A stretch of DNA of 64,000 bases, from assembly GCA_016790165.1 (NCBI GenBank), contig JAEUPL010000001.1, positions 124,001-188,000 of the forward strand, written 5' to 3'. Positions 16,938 to 26,613 of this stretch are shown in pieces. Under the pieces are notes generated by a model, which saw nothing but the letters and a program-made list of their open reading frames with translations, was not told the DNA's origin and made no database searches. The stretch is from Burkholderiales bacterium (lineage in GTDB: Bacteria > Pseudomonadota > Gammaproteobacteria > Burkholderiales > Casimicrobiaceae). Made by a program: the position numbers and the translations under genes. Numbering within the stretch: the stretch's first letter is position 1; each line of letters begins with the position of its first letter.

Positions 16938-17444
16938 TCAGCGAGTGCGATAAACCATGTCAATGATGTCGGAGGTCAAGCCGTCAAGTTGCCAGGCGCC
17001 GACGCGGCGCCCTTCTTCGACGAAACCGACCTTGCGATAGAGGGCGTGGGCGCGTTCATTGTGGCTGTACACGTTGAGTTGAATGCGGTCCCAGCGGCCG
17101 CTGCAGGCGGCCAGCGCGGCGCGGATCAATCGCTCTCCAATGCCCTGACCACGATACGCCGGCGCGAGCAGCATACCGAGCGTGGCGCAGTGGCGTTGAC
17201 CCTCAATGCGCGGCATCGCCGCAGGCACGACGTCGCAGAGCCCGACGACCACATTTCCGTCAACCGCCACGAAATGCGGGTGCCCGGAAGTGATGTTCGC
17301 GGCGTGATAGGCAATCGCCTCCGGCGCCGGGATGGCCGCGGTGAAGGCCAAAAAGCGCCGCTCCTCGAACACTGCGTTCAGGCACGTGACGAGGGAGGGT
17401 AGATCGGCCAGCTGCGTGGGACGGATCTGAACGTCGTGGGGCAT
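16938..17444 (-). CDS. GNAT-family N-acetyltransferase
   Basis: 168 residues spanning a complete GNAT fold. The acetyl-CoA-binding motif A is visible as [26 protein letters not shown] (the R-G-Q-G-I-G loop), followed by [30 protein letters not shown], typical of RimJ/RimL-like or PhnO-like acetyltransferases. The substrate is unknown. It is inserted between gap and pgk, genes that are usually adjacent in this cluster. A role in acetylating metabolites or proteins of central metabolism is possible but not shown. Confidence 0.88.
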   Translation of the reverse strand: MPHDVQIRPTQLADLPSLVTCLNAVFEERRFLAFTAAIPAPEAIAYHAANITSGHPHFVAVDGNVVVGLCDVVPAAMPRIEGQRHCATLGMLLAPAYRGQGIGERLIRAALAACSGRWDRIQLNVYSHNERAHALYRKVGFVEEGRRVGAWQLDGLTSDIIDMVYRTR

Positions 17445-17514
17445 CGATCACTCCGTCAATCGCGCCGGTCAAGGCTTGACCGACTCACCACGAACGACCA
17501 CGCCGAGCCAACGC

Positions 17515-18522
17515 TTACTTCGCGCCCATCAGCGCGACCGTGGTGTCCAGCATGCGATTGCTGAAGCCCCATTCGTTGTCATACCAAGAGCAGACCTTGA
17601 CCAGACGGCCGGAGACCTTGGTGCAGGTTGCATCGAACACCGAGCTGTGCGGGTTGTGGTTGAAGTCGCTGGAGACGAGCGGGCCGTCGCTGTAGGCGAG
17701 CACGTTTTTCATCGCGCCGCCAGCGGCCGCTTTCATGATGTCATTGACTTCGGCCACTGTGGTGTCACGCGCGGCGATGAACGACAGATCGACCAGCGAG
17801 ACGTTGATGGTGGGCACGCGCACCGAGAAGCCGTCGAGCTTGCCGTTCAATTCGGGCAGCACCAGACCAACCGCTGCGGCGGCGCCGGTCTTGGTCGGGA
17901 TCATGTTGTGCGCGGCGGCACGTGCGCGACGCAAGTCTTTGTGGAACACGTCGGTCAGCACCTGGTCGTTGGTGTAGCTGTGGATGGTATTCATCAGGCC
18001 GCTAACCACGCCGACCTGTTCGTGCAGCACTTTCACCAGCGGTGCCAGGCAGTTGGTAGTGCAGCTCGCATTCGAGATCACCGTGTCGCTCGCCTTGAGC
18101 ACGTTGTGGTTCACGCCGTAAACGACCGTCGCGTCCACATCTTTCTCGCCAGGGGCCGAGATGATGACCTTTTTCGCGCCGCCGGAGAGGTGCGCGCCGG
18201 CTTTCGCCTTGCTGGTGAAGAGACCCGTGCATTCGAGGACGACATCCACGCCATGCGCGCCCCAGGCGATTTCAGCCGGATTGCGGACGGCGAACACCTT
18301 GATGTGATCGCCCTCGATCACGAGGTTGTCGCCCTCGACGGCCACCGTCTTGCCGAACGGGCCGTGCGCGGTGTCGTAGCGTGTCAGGTGCGCATTGGTT
18401 TCGCTGTCGCCAAGATCGTTGATTGCGACGATTTCGATGTCGGTGCGACCCGATTCGTAGAGCGCACGAAGAATGTTGCGACCGATGCGGCCGTAGCCGT
18501 TGATGCCTACCTTGATTGCCAT
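17515..18522 (-). CDS. gap: Glyceraldehyde-3-phosphate dehydrogenase
   Basis: 335 residues from ATG 18522 ([16 protein letters not shown]). It catalyses NAD-dependent oxidation of glyceraldehyde 3-phosphate. The Rossmann motif [10 protein letters not shown], the nicotinamide-pocket INDL (about residues 34-37), the catalytic [13 protein letters not shown] (Cys154) and the C-terminal [13 protein letters not shown] are all intact. An in-frame extension to 18546 exists but the conserved N-terminus favours 18522. The gene lies 70 bp upstream of the GNAT gene and 86 bp downstream of tkt, with an inverted repeat in the tkt-gap gap. Confidence 0.97.
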   Translation of the reverse strand: MAIKVGINGYGRIGRNILRALYESGRTDIEIVAINDLGDSETNAHLTRYDTAHGPFGKTVAVEGDNLVIEGDHIKVFAVRNPAEIAWGAHGVDVVLECTGLFTSKAKAGAHLSGGAKKVIISAPGEKDVDATVVYGVNHNVLKASDTVISNASCTTNCLAPLVKVLHEQVGVVSGLMNTIHSYTNDQVLTDVFHKDLRRARAAAHNMIPTKTGAAAAVGLVLPELNGKLDGFSVRVPTINVSLVDLSFIAARDTTVAEVNDIMKAAAGGAMKNVLAYSDGPLVSSDFNHNPHSSVFDATCTKVSGRLVKVCSWYDNEWGFSNRMLDTTVALMGAK

Positions 18523-18533
18523 TTGCGTTCCTT

Positions 18534-18594
18534 GTAGGGTGGGCACCCCGTGCCCACCGATTCACGAATGATGGGCATGGGGTGCCCACCCTAC
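18534..18594. repeat. GTAGGGTGGGCACC-type inverted repeat
   Basis: Two 22-bp arms (18534-18555 and 18573-18594) are inverted copies of each other with one mismatch; each begins GTAGGGTGGGCACCCC. The loop is 17 bp. No T-tract follows on either strand, so it looks more like a REP-type repeat than a terminator. It lies between tkt and gap, 12 bp upstream of the gap start. A related but shorter hairpin occurs at 32858-32884. Confidence 0.85.
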
Positions 18595-18608
18595 CCAAAA
18601 AATCGCGC

Positions 18609-20591
18609 CTAAATGAGCGCCTTCGCCTTCGCGACGACGTTCTCAACCGTGAAGCCGAAGTGCTTCATCAGCACACCCGCCGGCGCCGATTCACCAAACG
18701 TATCGATGCCGAGCACAGCGCCGGGCGTTTGCCCGCCGTGCACGTATTTCCACCAACCGTCACTGACACCCGCCTCAATGGCCAGCTTGGGCAGTTCGGG
18801 TGAGAGCACCGCTTCCTTGTACTCAGGGCTCTGCGCGTCGAACAGCTGCGTGCAGGGCATCGACACCACGCGCGCCTCAACGCCGTCGGCGGCGAGCGTC
18901 TTTTGCGCTGCCAATGCGAGGCCAACTTCCGAGCCGGTTGCAATGAGAATCAGTTTCGGCGTCTTGGCTTCGGCGACGATATAACCACCACGACGGATCA
19001 GCGCTTCGTGCGACGCGTCGCGCTTGATGACGGCGGTGTTCTGGCGCGACAAACAGAGCATCGTCGGGCCGTTCTTGCGCTCGATGCCACTGGCGTAGGC
19101 GACGGCGCTTTCGAGCGAATCGGCCGGACGCCAGACGTTGAGGCCGGGGATCAGCCGCAGCGAGGCGACGTGCTCTACCGGCTGGTGCGTCGGGCCGTCT
19201 TCGCCGACGCCGATGGAGTCGTGCGTGAAGATGTAGAGCACGCGCTGTTTCATTAGTGCCGCCATGCGTACGGCATTGCGTGCGTAGTCGCTGAACACGA
19301 GGAAGGTGCCAACGTACGGAATCACGCCGCCGTGCAGCGCCATGCCGTTGGCGATGGCACACATGCCGAATTCGCGCACACCGTAGCTGACGTGATTGCC
19401 GCTGCCGTCGGCGATGACCGCCGTCGACTGCTTGTGATTGGTGAGGTTCGAGCCGGTCAAGTCGGCGGAGCCGCCGATCATCTCGGGAAGTGCCGGACCG
19501 AACACTTCCAGCGCGTTCTGCGCGGCCTTGCGGGTGGCGACTTCCTTGTCCACCGCCGTGGCGGCGTCGACTGCGCGCTTCACGATGTCGGCGTAATTGG
19601 CAGGCAATTCACCGGCGAGGCGGCGCTTGAGTTCGGCGTCGGCACCTGCGAAAGCCGTGTTCCATGCGGCCTCCAGCGCAGCGCCGCTGGCCTTCGCGTC
19701 GAGCGCCTCGTAAGCCTCGGACGGCACCACGAAGGGCGCGTGCGTCCAGCCGATGTGCTTGCGCGTGGCGTCGATCTCGTCGCCCATCACTGCGGTGCCA
19801 TGCGCGTCCGCGGTGCCGTGCTTGTTCGGTGAGCCGTGGCCGATGTCGGTCTTGCAGATGATCAGCACCGGCTTCGCGGTTTCTTTCTTGGCCGTTTCGA
19901 TGGCGGCATCCACCGCCGGAATGCTGTGCCCGTCAATCGGGCCGATCACATGCCAGCCGTAGGCGCGGAAGCGCTCGGCGGTGTTGTCGCGGAACCAGCC
20001 GTGCACCTCGCCATCGATCGAAATGCCGTTGTCGTCGTAGAACGCCACCAGTTTGTTCAGGCCCCACACCCCCGCCAGCGAGCAGGCCTCGTGCGACACG
20101 CCCTCCATCATGCAGCCGTCGCCGAGGAAGACGTAGGTGCGGTGGTCGATGACATCGCCAAAGCGCTTGTTCAGCAGCTTCTCGGCCAGCGCCATGCCGA
20201 CGGCGTTGGCGATGCCTTGCCCGAGCGGTCCGGTGGTGGTTTCGATACCCGCGGTAATACCGACCTCGGGGTGCCCCGGCGTCTTGCTGTGCAGCTGGCG
20301 GAACTTGCGGATGTCGTCCATCGACAGGTCGTAGCCGGAGAGGTGCAGCAACGAATACGGCAGCATCGAGCCGTGGCCGTTCGATACCACGAAGCGGTCG
20401 CGGTTGGGCCAGTGCGGGTTCGCCGGGTTGTGGCGCAAATGCTTTGACCAGAGTGCCACGGCGATTTCCGCCATGCCCATCGGCATGCCCTGATGGCCGG
20501 ATTTGGCGGCGGCCACGGCATCGACCGCGAGCATTCGGATGGCGTTGGCGGCCGTGTGGAGGGCGGAGGCGGAGGGCGCAGGCGTGGTCAT
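18609..20591 (-). CDS. tkt: Transketolase
   Basis: 660 residues from ATG 20591. A thiamine-diphosphate enzyme of the pentose phosphate (or Calvin) pathway that transfers two-carbon ketol units. Visible features: [14 protein letters not shown], the TPP/Mg motif [18 protein letters not shown] with [14 protein letters not shown], the pyrimidine-domain segment [20 protein letters not shown], and [19 protein letters not shown], all typical of transketolase rather than DXS or the PDH E1. It heads the tkt-gap-GNAT-pgk cluster. Repeat copy B lies 176 bp upstream. Confidence 0.97.
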   Translation of the reverse strand: MTTPAPSASALHTAANAIRMLAVDAVAAAKSGHQGMPMGMAEIAVALWSKHLRHNPANPHWPNRDRFVVSNGHGSMLPYSLLHLSGYDLSMDDIRKFRQLHSKTPGHPEVGITAGIETTTGPLGQGIANAVGMALAEKLLNKRFGDVIDHRTYVFLGDGCMMEGVSHEACSLAGVWGLNKLVAFYDDNGISIDGEVHGWFRDNTAERFRAYGWHVIGPIDGHSIPAVDAAIETAKKETAKPVLIICKTDIGHGSPNKHGTADAHGTAVMGDEIDATRKHIGWTHAPFVVPSEAYEALDAKASGAALEAAWNTAFAGADAELKRRLAGELPANYADIVKRAVDAATAVDKEVATRKAAQNALEVFGPALPEMIGGSADLTGSNLTNHKQSTAVIADGSGNHVSYGVREFGMCAIANGMALHGGVIPYVGTFLVFSDYARNAVRMAALMKQRVLYIFTHDSIGVGEDGPTHQPVEHVASLRLIPGLNVWRPADSLESAVAYASGIERKNGPTMLCLSRQNTAVIKRDASHEALIRRGGYIVAEAKTPKLILIATGSEVGLALAAQKTLAADGVEARVVSMPCTQLFDAQSPEYKEAVLSPELPKLAIEAGVSDGWWKYVHGGQTPGAVLGIDTFGESAPAGVLMKHFGFTVENVVAKAKALI

Positions 20592-20897
20592 GCGGGTAGC
20601 GTAGAGAGGGAAGAAATGCGTAACTCGCGCCGGGCGCGGGTTAGCCCTCAATTATCGCCGAGCCGCGATGACGCAGCACTGACGGCGAGGCACCGATCGC
20701 CGACGGTGCAACGCCGGCATCGCGTTCGCTGCTGGCGTGACGGTTCGACGGGCACCAGTCAATAGCTCAACAGCTTTTGCGCCTAAACGACCGGCGGGCG
20801 GTCGTTACAGCCAAAAATGAGTGAATGTCAACTTGACAAAAAATACCGTGTAGACCACCGTGAGGCGGTCGATGCGGCCAAAAAGCCGTAACCCGCG
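20592..20897. other. Intergenic region tkt / rhodanese
   Basis: 306 bp with no gene on either strand. The tkt-proximal 175 bp probably contain the tkt promoter, though I could not identify a convincing -35/-10 pair. The distal part, 20768-20892, is repeat copy B, which ends 5 bp before the rhodanese stop codon. Confidence 0.6.
20768..20892. repeat. 125-bp palindromic intergenic element, copy B
   Basis: Starts CAACAGCTTTTGCGCC and ends GGCCAAAAAGCCGTAAC. The central hexamer is GTCAAC (20827-20832), at positions 60-65, one base different from the GTCGAC of the other copies. The left half has a perfect 8-bp hairpin, AACGACCG / CGGTCGTT (20786-20806). Confidence 0.85.
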
Positions 20898-21290
20898 TTA
20901 CATCTGCGCCCAGGGCAACCCATCGAATCGCCAGCCGCTCTTGCGCCCGCGATGAAAGTTCTCGTCGAGATCGCCCTCGAAGCCGTGCAGCACGTTGTAG
21001 ACGTCGGTAAACCCGGCGCTTTCGAGCACCTTGCCGGCGTCGACCGAGCGCTTGCCGCTGCGGCAAATCAGCACGACAGGCCGGGATTTGACACCGGCGA
21101 CCAGCGCCTTCACATGCTGCGCGAATTCCGGCTGCACGTCCCAGTCGGGCGGCTCCTGCCACGCGATGTGCTCGGCGCCGACCGGGTGGCCCACATAGAA
21201 GAACTCGATCTCCGAGCGCACATCCACGAACACCGCGTCGGTGTTCTGGTGGATGAAGTCGAAGGCTTCTTTGGGTGAGAGGTGTTTCAT
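20898..21290 (-). CDS. Rhodanese-like sulfurtransferase
   Basis: 130 residues forming a single rhodanese domain. The active-site loop is LICRSGKRS with Cys76, the persulfide-carrying residue; the CDC25/rhodanese signatures DAVFVDVRSEIEFFYVGHPVGAEHI and GFTDVYNVLHGFEGDLD are intact. It has no signal peptide, so it is cytoplasmic. The role is sulfur transfer to an unknown acceptor. It is divergent from the methionine synthase domain gene 66 bp away, which may share a promoter region. Confidence 0.9.
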   Translation of the reverse strand: MKHLSPKEAFDFIHQNTDAVFVDVRSEIEFFYVGHPVGAEHIAWQEPPDWDVQPEFAQHVKALVAGVKSRPVVLICRSGKRSVDAGKVLESAGFTDVYNVLHGFEGDLDENFHRGRKSGWRFDGLPWAQM

Positions 21291-21356
21291 GACCCGAGTT
21301 TATCGCGCGCCCGCCGTGAGAAAATTACGGCCTGATTTCCCTCGTTCGAGTCCACC

Positions 21357-22370
21357 ATGACCCGCCGTCAACGCCTTGCTGAGCTGCTCCGCCAACGCAT
21401 CCTGATTCTGGACGGTGGCATGGGCACCATGGTGCAGCAGTACAAACTCGGCGAGACAGACTACCGCGGCCACCTCTGCCGTGACCATCGCTGTGACTTG
21501 AAAGGCAATAACGACCTGCTGGTGCTGACCAAGCCCGAGGTCATTCGCGAGATCCACAGCGACTACCTCGCGGCGGGCGCCGACATCATTGAGACCAACA
21601 CCTTCAGCGCGACTTCACTTGGGATGTCGCACTACGGTTTGGAGCCGATGGTGCGCGCGATGAACCGTGAGGCGGCGAAGCTCGCGGGCGAGTGCTGTGC
21701 GGAGTGGACCCGAAAGACACCGGAAAAACCTCGTTTTGTGGCCGGAGCACTGGGGCCGACGAGCACGACCGCGAGCATCTCGCCTGACGTCAATGATGCC
21801 TCGAAGCGAAATGTGACGTTTGATCAACTGGTCGAGGCGTACACCGAGCAGCTGGAAGGCCTCGTCGAAGGCGGCATCGATCTGGTGCTCGTTGAAACCA
21901 TCTTCGACACACTCAACGCCAAGGCGGCGCTGTTTGCTTACCAAACGGTGTTTGAGAACGATCGTGATCCTCCACCGCTGATGATTTCGGGCACCATCAC
22001 GGATGCGTCCGGGCGGACGCTGTCGGGCCAGACGGTGGGCGCCTTCTGGAACAGTGTTCGGCACGCGAAGCCGCTCTCGGTTGGCATCAACTGTGCGCTG
22101 GGGGCAGCCGCGATGCGGCCGCATATCGAGGAGTTGGCGAAGATTGCGCCAGACACCTTCGTCAGCGTGTATCCGAACGCCGGGCTGCCGAATCCGCTTT
22201 CCGACACGGGGTTCGACGAGACGCCCGCAGTGACCTCCTCGCTACTCAAGGACTTCGCGCAAAGCGGCCTCGTCAATATCGTCGGCGGCTGCTGCGGCAC
22301 CACCCCGGCGCACATCGGCGCGATTGCTGAGGCGGTGGCGAAGGTGGTGCCGCGCTCGGTCGCACCGTAG
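21357..22370 (+). CDS. metH: Homocysteine S-methyltransferase domain of split cobalamin-dependent methionine synthase
   Basis: 337 residues corresponding only to the N-terminal homocysteine-binding module of MetH. It begins [25 protein letters not shown], continues with [38 protein letters not shown] and ends with the zinc-binding cysteines in NCALGA and [11 protein letters not shown] (Cys312-Cys313). The folate, cobalamin and activation domains are missing and no second half follows here; the downstream gene is convergent. In betaproteobacteria the two halves are often separate genes, so this is probably a functional MetH1 rather than a truncation. Confidence 0.88.
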   Translation: MTRRQRLAELLRQRILILDGGMGTMVQQYKLGETDYRGHLCRDHRCDLKGNNDLLVLTKPEVIREIHSDYLAAGADIIETNTFSATSLGMSHYGLEPMVRAMNREAAKLAGECCAEWTRKTPEKPRFVAGALGPTSTTASISPDVNDASKRNVTFDQLVEAYTEQLEGLVEGGIDLVLVETIFDTLNAKAALFAYQTVFENDRDPPPLMISGTITDASGRTLSGQTVGAFWNSVRHAKPLSVGINCALGAAAMRPHIEELAKIAPDTFVSVYPNAGLPNPLSDTGFDETPAVTSSLLKDFAQSGLVNIVGGCCGTTPAHIGAIAEAVAKVVPRSVAP

Positions 22371-22411
22371 CGCGAAGCCCAAAAACGCGCGTCTGCCAGT
22401 CGCTGCGGTGA

Positions 22412-23413
22412 CTACTCCGCGTCGATCTTCGCCGCCTTGGTGAGCTGACCCCAGCGCTTGATCTCGCTGTCGATGAGCTTGGCGAGAGCGGCGCTGTCGG
22501 TGGCGTCGATATCAAAACCACCGTCGCGCAACTTCTGCTTGACCTCGGCGCTGGCGAGCACTTTTTGCAGCGCAGCCCCCACTTTTGCCTGAATGTCTTT
22601 GGGCAGATTTGCCGGTGCCATCAGTGCGAACCACGGCACCAGCTCGTAGCCTTTCACCTGTTCCGAGATCGCCGGCAGATCCGGCAGTGACGCCGTCCGC
22701 GTGCTGCTGGTGACGCCGAACGCGCGCACCTTGCCGCCTTTGAGTTGCGCCTGGGCGTTGCCCAAGTCGGCGAAGACGACTTCGATGTTGCCGCCGAGCA
22801 GGTCCACGATGGCGGGCGGAATCCCCTTGTACGGGATCATCTGCATCTCACCACCGATCATCGATGCAAACAGCGAACCCGACACCCACGAGCCCGACGA
22901 GCCCTGCCCGAAGCGCACCTTGCCAGGGTTGGCCTTCACATAGGTGACGAACTCAGCGAGATTTTTGGCCGGCACCTTGTCGTTCACAATCAGCACGAAG
23001 GGCGTCGTGGCGATCTTGCCGATCGGCGTGAAATCTTTAACCGGGTCGTACGGCACCTTTTTGAGCAGGCTGAGCACTGCTGCCTGCGTGGTGCTGGTCG
23101 TCACCAGAAACGTGTAGCCGTCGCCGGCGGCCTGCTTCACCTCGTTGGCGCCGATGGTGCCCTGCGCCCCCGCCTTGTTTTCGACGACGATGCTTTGACC
23201 CAGCTCCTTGCCCATCGCATCGGCCAGCACACGGCCCACCACATCGGTGGCGCTCGCCGCGGGGAAGGGCACGATGAATTTGATCGATTTGCTCGGGTAG
23301 GTTTGCGCCCACGCGCTGCCGCCGAGCGTCGTGAGGCCCACCAACGCGAGCGCGGCAACGCGGCGCAGGCACGCAGTCAACGGGCGTGAAGATGCATTCA
23401 AGGGGTCGATCAC
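22412..23413 (-). CDS. Bug/TctC-family tripartite tricarboxylate transporter substrate-binding protein
   Basis: About 333 residues from GTG 23413, which has GGAAG 7-8 bp upstream; the open frame continues to 23572 but the signal peptide points to the shorter form (LRRVAALALVGLTTLGGSAWAQ). The mature protein starts TYPSKSIKFIVPFPAASATDVVGR and contains the family's conserved VVENKAGAQGTIGANEVKQA, KDFTPIGKIATTPFVLIV and PGKVRFGQGSSGSW segments. It is a periplasmic solute receptor for small organic acids; the ligand is unknown. No membrane partners (TctA/TctB) lie nearby, which is usual for orphan Bug proteins. Confidence 0.9.
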   Translation of the reverse strand: MIDPLNASSRPLTACLRRVAALALVGLTTLGGSAWAQTYPSKSIKFIVPFPAASATDVVGRVLADAMGKELGQSIVVENKAGAQGTIGANEVKQAAGDGYTFLVTTSTTQAAVLSLLKKVPYDPVKDFTPIGKIATTPFVLIVNDKVPAKNLAEFVTYVKANPGKVRFGQGSSGSWVSGSLFASMIGGEMQMIPYKGIPPAIVDLLGGNIEVVFADLGNAQAQLKGGKVRAFGVTSSTRTASLPDLPAISEQVKGYELVPWFALMAPANLPKDIQAKVGAALQKVLASAEVKQKLRDGGFDIDATDSAALAKLIDSEIKRWGQLTKAAKIDAE

Positions 23414-23932
23414 GGGGCGCTTCCGGTGAGTGTTGTCGCGCTGATTGTAGGCATGCCGCCGATGCTGCGCTGCGGTCCGTGCCTCGGGAAACCCGGAACA
23501 TCCGCCTGAACGCATCGCGGCGCTTTGCGGAGCCGTGCCGTGGGCACAACGACACCGTCGGAGCCGGCGCAACGCGTCTGCGGCGGCCGGCCCCGTTCGC
23601 GCTGATTTGGCTTTTTAGTGCTGTAGACCGCCAAATGGTGATTGCAGCCACAAAAACGATAAAGTCGACTTATCGAAATTACGTCCTACAACCTGCGTGC
23701 GTGTGTCGTTGCGCGGAAAAAGCTGTATTGCTGCTGGCGAACCGACAAGAGCGGAGAGAATTATTTTTGGAATCGCTTTCCATATTGTGAAATTTTGGAT
23801 AGCATTCCGTTTGAACCCGGCGCATCACTGCCACCACAATGACAGGATGCTGCGCCGCACCAACGCCACAATCCGTGGACACGCAATGCGACGCTGCGCC
23901 ACCCGCAGCTGTCACCATCAAGGAGGCCCGGC
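23414..23932. other. Divergent intergenic region bug / aceE
   Basis: 519 bp without a gene. It holds repeat copy C (23605-23728) and, nearer aceE, an AT-rich stretch (23757-23812) that probably carries the aceE promoter. I could not find a convincing -35/-10 pair. The aceE start is preceded by AAGGAGG (23920-23926), a full anti-Shine-Dalgarno match 6 bp before the ATG. Confidence 0.55.
23605..23728. repeat. 125-bp palindromic intergenic element, copy C
   Basis: It starts TTTGGCTTTTTAGTGC and ends GCGGAAAAAGCTGTA. The core is GATAAAGTCGACTTATCG with GTCGAC at 23664-23669, giving the same 60-65 offset. The core itself is palindromic over 16 bp. It is the most diverged copy at its left end. Confidence 0.8.
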
Positions 23933-26596
23933 ATGGACATGCCAAAAGATCTCGACCCACAGGAAACCAGTGATTGGCTCGACTCGCTCGACAGCGTGAT
24001 CGCCAACGAGGGTTACGAGCGTGCGCACTTTCTGCTGGAGGCGCTGTTTGACAAGGCGCGTCGCACGGGTGGCAACGCCCCGTTCTCGCCGAACACCGCC
24101 TATCTGAACACGATTCCGGCCCACCTGGAAGCCAAGAGCCCCGGCAATCACGAGATCGAGCATCGCCTGCGCAGCTATGTGCGCTGGAACGCGGCCATGA
24201 TGGTGCTGCGCGGCGGCAAGAAAGATCTCGAACTTGGCGGCCACATCTCGTCGTTCGCCTCCGCTGCGACGCTCTACGACGTCGGCTTCAACCACTTCTG
24301 GCACGCGCCGAGCGCCAACCACGGCGGTGACCTCGTGTATGTGCAGGGCCACAGCGCGCCGGGCGTCTACGCCCGTGCCTTCATGCTGGATCGGCTGACG
24401 CAGGATCAGATGGACAACTTCCGTCAGGAAGTCGATGGCAAGGGCATCTCAAGCTACCCACACCCGTGGCTGATGCCCGACTTCTGGCAACTGCCAACGG
24501 TGTCGATGGGCCTGGGTCCACTCATGGGCATTTATCAGGCGCGCTTCCTGAAATACTTGCATGCGCGCGGGCTGGCCAACACGGCGGACCGCAAGGTCTG
24601 GGTGTTCTGCGGCGACGGCGAAATGGACGAGCCGGAATCGCTCGGCGCGATCAGCATGGCGGGGCGCGAAGGCCTCGATAACCTCGTGTTCGTCATCAAC
24701 TGCAACCTGCAGCGCCTCGACGGCCCGGTGCGTGGCAACGGCAAGATTATTCAAGAGCTCGAAGGTGACTTCCGTGGTTCCGGCTGGAACGTCATCAAGC
24801 TCATTTGGGGCGGTTACTGGGATCAGCTCCTCGCGCGCGACAAAGACGGCACGCTGGTCAAACGCATGGAGGAAGTCATTGACGGCGAATATCAGGTCAT
24901 GAAGGCGCGCGACGGTGCCTATGTCCGCGAGAAGTTCTTCGGCAAGTATCCGCAGCTACGGGAAATGGTCGCCAACATGTCCGACGAGGACATCTGGCGC
25001 CTCAATCGCGGTGGTCACGACCCGCACAAGATTTACGCGGCGTACGACAGCGCCGTGAAGCACAAGGGCCAGCCCACGGTGATCCTCGCCAAGACGGTGA
25101 AGGGCTACGGCATGGGTCACAGCGGCGAGGGCCTCAACATCGCGCACCAGGCCAAGAAAATGGATCTGGAATCGCTCCAGCAAATGCGCGACCGTTTTGG
25201 CATTCCGGTCAAGGACGAAGACCTCGCGAACTATCCGTACTACAAGCCCGCCGCCGATTCGCCCGAAGGTAAATACATGCGCGAACGCCGCGCAGCGCTC
25301 GGCGGTTACCTGCCGCAGCGACGCATGAAGAGCGTGAGCCTGCCCACGCCGGAAATGAGTGCATTCGATGCGCAACTCAAGGGCACCGGGGATCGCGAAA
25401 TCTCCACGACGATGGCCTTTGTGCGCATTCTCAACACGCTGGTCAAGGACAAGTCGATTGGTCGCCACGTGGTGCCCATCGTGCCCGATGAATCGCGCAC
25501 CTTCGGCATGGAAGGCATGTTCCGCCAGCTCGGCATCTGGAACCAGTTGGGCCAAAACTACCAGCCGGTCGACGCTGATCAATTGATGTTCTACAAGGAG
25601 GCGAAAGACGGCCAGATCCTGCAGGAAGGCATCAACGAGGCTGGCGCGATGGCCGACTGGATCGCCGCGGCCACCAGCTACAGCAACAACAACGTGCCGA
25701 TGCTGCCGGTCTACATCTTTTATTCGATGTTCGGCATCCAGCGTATCGGCGATCTCTGCTGGGCGGCGGGCGACATGCGCGCGCGCGGCCTGCTGGTCGG
25801 CGGCACGGCGGGTCGCACCACGCTCAACGGCGAAGGCCTGCAACACGAAGACGGCCACAGCCACGTGTGGTTCAGCTCGATTCCGAATGTACGCACCTAC
25901 GACCCGACGTTCCAGTACGAAGTTGCTGTCATCACGCAGCACGCCGTCAAGCGCATGCTCGACGAGCAGAAAGACGAGTACTACTACCTCACCGTGATGA
26001 ACGAAAACTACGTTCATCCCGATATGCCCGCCGGTGCCGAGGCCGACATCATCAAAGGCATGTACCTGTTCAAGGAAGGTGGCAAAGAGAAGAAGAAGGG
26101 CATGCGCGTGCAGCTTACCGGCTCCGGCACCATCCTGCGTGAAGTCATCGCGGCGGCGGATCTGCTGCGCGCTGACTGGGGCGTGGAGAGCGACATCTGG
26201 AGCGCGCCGAGCTTCAATGAACTGCGCCGTGACGGCATCGACTGTGAGCGCTGGAATTTGCTGCATCCGATGGACGAGCCGCGCGTGCCGCACGTGGCCC
26301 AATGTGTGATGTCGAAGGCAGGTCCGGTGGTCGCCGCGACCGACTACATGCGCATCTACGCTGACAGCGTGCGTCCGTACATCAAGAAAACCTACAAGGT
26401 GCTCGGCACCGACGGCTTTGGCCGCTCGGACAGCCGCGAAAACCTCCGTCGCTTCTTCGAGGTGAACCGCTTCTATGTGACCGTGGCGGCGCTCACTGCG
26501 CTGGCGGATGATGGCGTCATCGAGCGCAAGGTGGTGGCGGACGCGATCACCAAGTACGGCATTGACCCGAACAAGCCGAACCCGACCACGGTTTGA
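23933..26596 (+). CDS. aceE: Pyruvate dehydrogenase E1 component, homodimeric type
   Basis: 887 residues, the full length of AceE. It decarboxylates pyruvate with thiamine diphosphate and passes the acetyl group to the E2 lipoyl arm. The TPP-binding motif GDGEMDEPESLGAIS (227-241) and its partner Asn region FVINCNLQRLDGPVRGN are present, as are LGGHISSFASAATLYDVGFNHFW and the DEAR-like EGMFRQLGIW segment. It is first of three genes, 17 bp ahead of aceF. The strong AAGGAGG ribosome-binding site implies high translation. Confidence 0.98.
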   Translation: MDMPKDLDPQETSDWLDSLDSVIANEGYERAHFLLEALFDKARRTGGNAPFSPNTAYLNTIPAHLEAKSPGNHEIEHRLRSYVRWNAAMMVLRGGKKDLELGGHISSFASAATLYDVGFNHFWHAPSANHGGDLVYVQGHSAPGVYARAFMLDRLTQDQMDNFRQEVDGKGISSYPHPWLMPDFWQLPTVSMGLGPLMGIYQARFLKYLHARGLANTADRKVWVFCGDGEMDEPESLGAISMAGREGLDNLVFVINCNLQRLDGPVRGNGKIIQELEGDFRGSGWNVIKLIWGGYWDQLLARDKDGTLVKRMEEVIDGEYQVMKARDGAYVREKFFGKYPQLREMVANMSDEDIWRLNRGGHDPHKIYAAYDSAVKHKGQPTVILAKTVKGYGMGHSGEGLNIAHQAKKMDLESLQQMRDRFGIPVKDEDLANYPYYKPAADSPEGKYMRERRAALGGYLPQRRMKSVSLPTPEMSAFDAQLKGTGDREISTTMAFVRILNTLVKDKSIGRHVVPIVPDESRTFGMEGMFRQLGIWNQLGQNYQPVDADQLMFYKEAKDGQILQEGINEAGAMADWIAAATSYSNNNVPMLPVYIFYSMFGIQRIGDLCWAAGDMRARGLLVGGTAGRTTLNGEGLQHEDGHSHVWFSSIPNVRTYDPTFQYEVAVITQHAVKRMLDEQKDEYYYLTVMNENYVHPDMPAGAEADIIKGMYLFKEGGKEKKKGMRVQLTGSGTILREVIAAADLLRADWGVESDIWSAPSFNELRRDGIDCERWNLLHPMDEPRVPHVAQCVMSKAGPVVAATDYMRIYADSVRPYIKKTYKVLGTDGFGRSDSRENLRRFFEVNRFYVTVAALTALADDGVIERKVVADAITKYGIDPNKPNPTTV

Positions 26597-26613
26597 TCAG
26601 GGAGTAAGAGAAC

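Noticed and set aside
21357-22370. Interpretation of the short MetH as a broken or truncated gene
   Set aside because: The homocysteine module is complete with its zinc cysteines and no frameshifted remainder of the other domains follows. Split MetH is common in this group.
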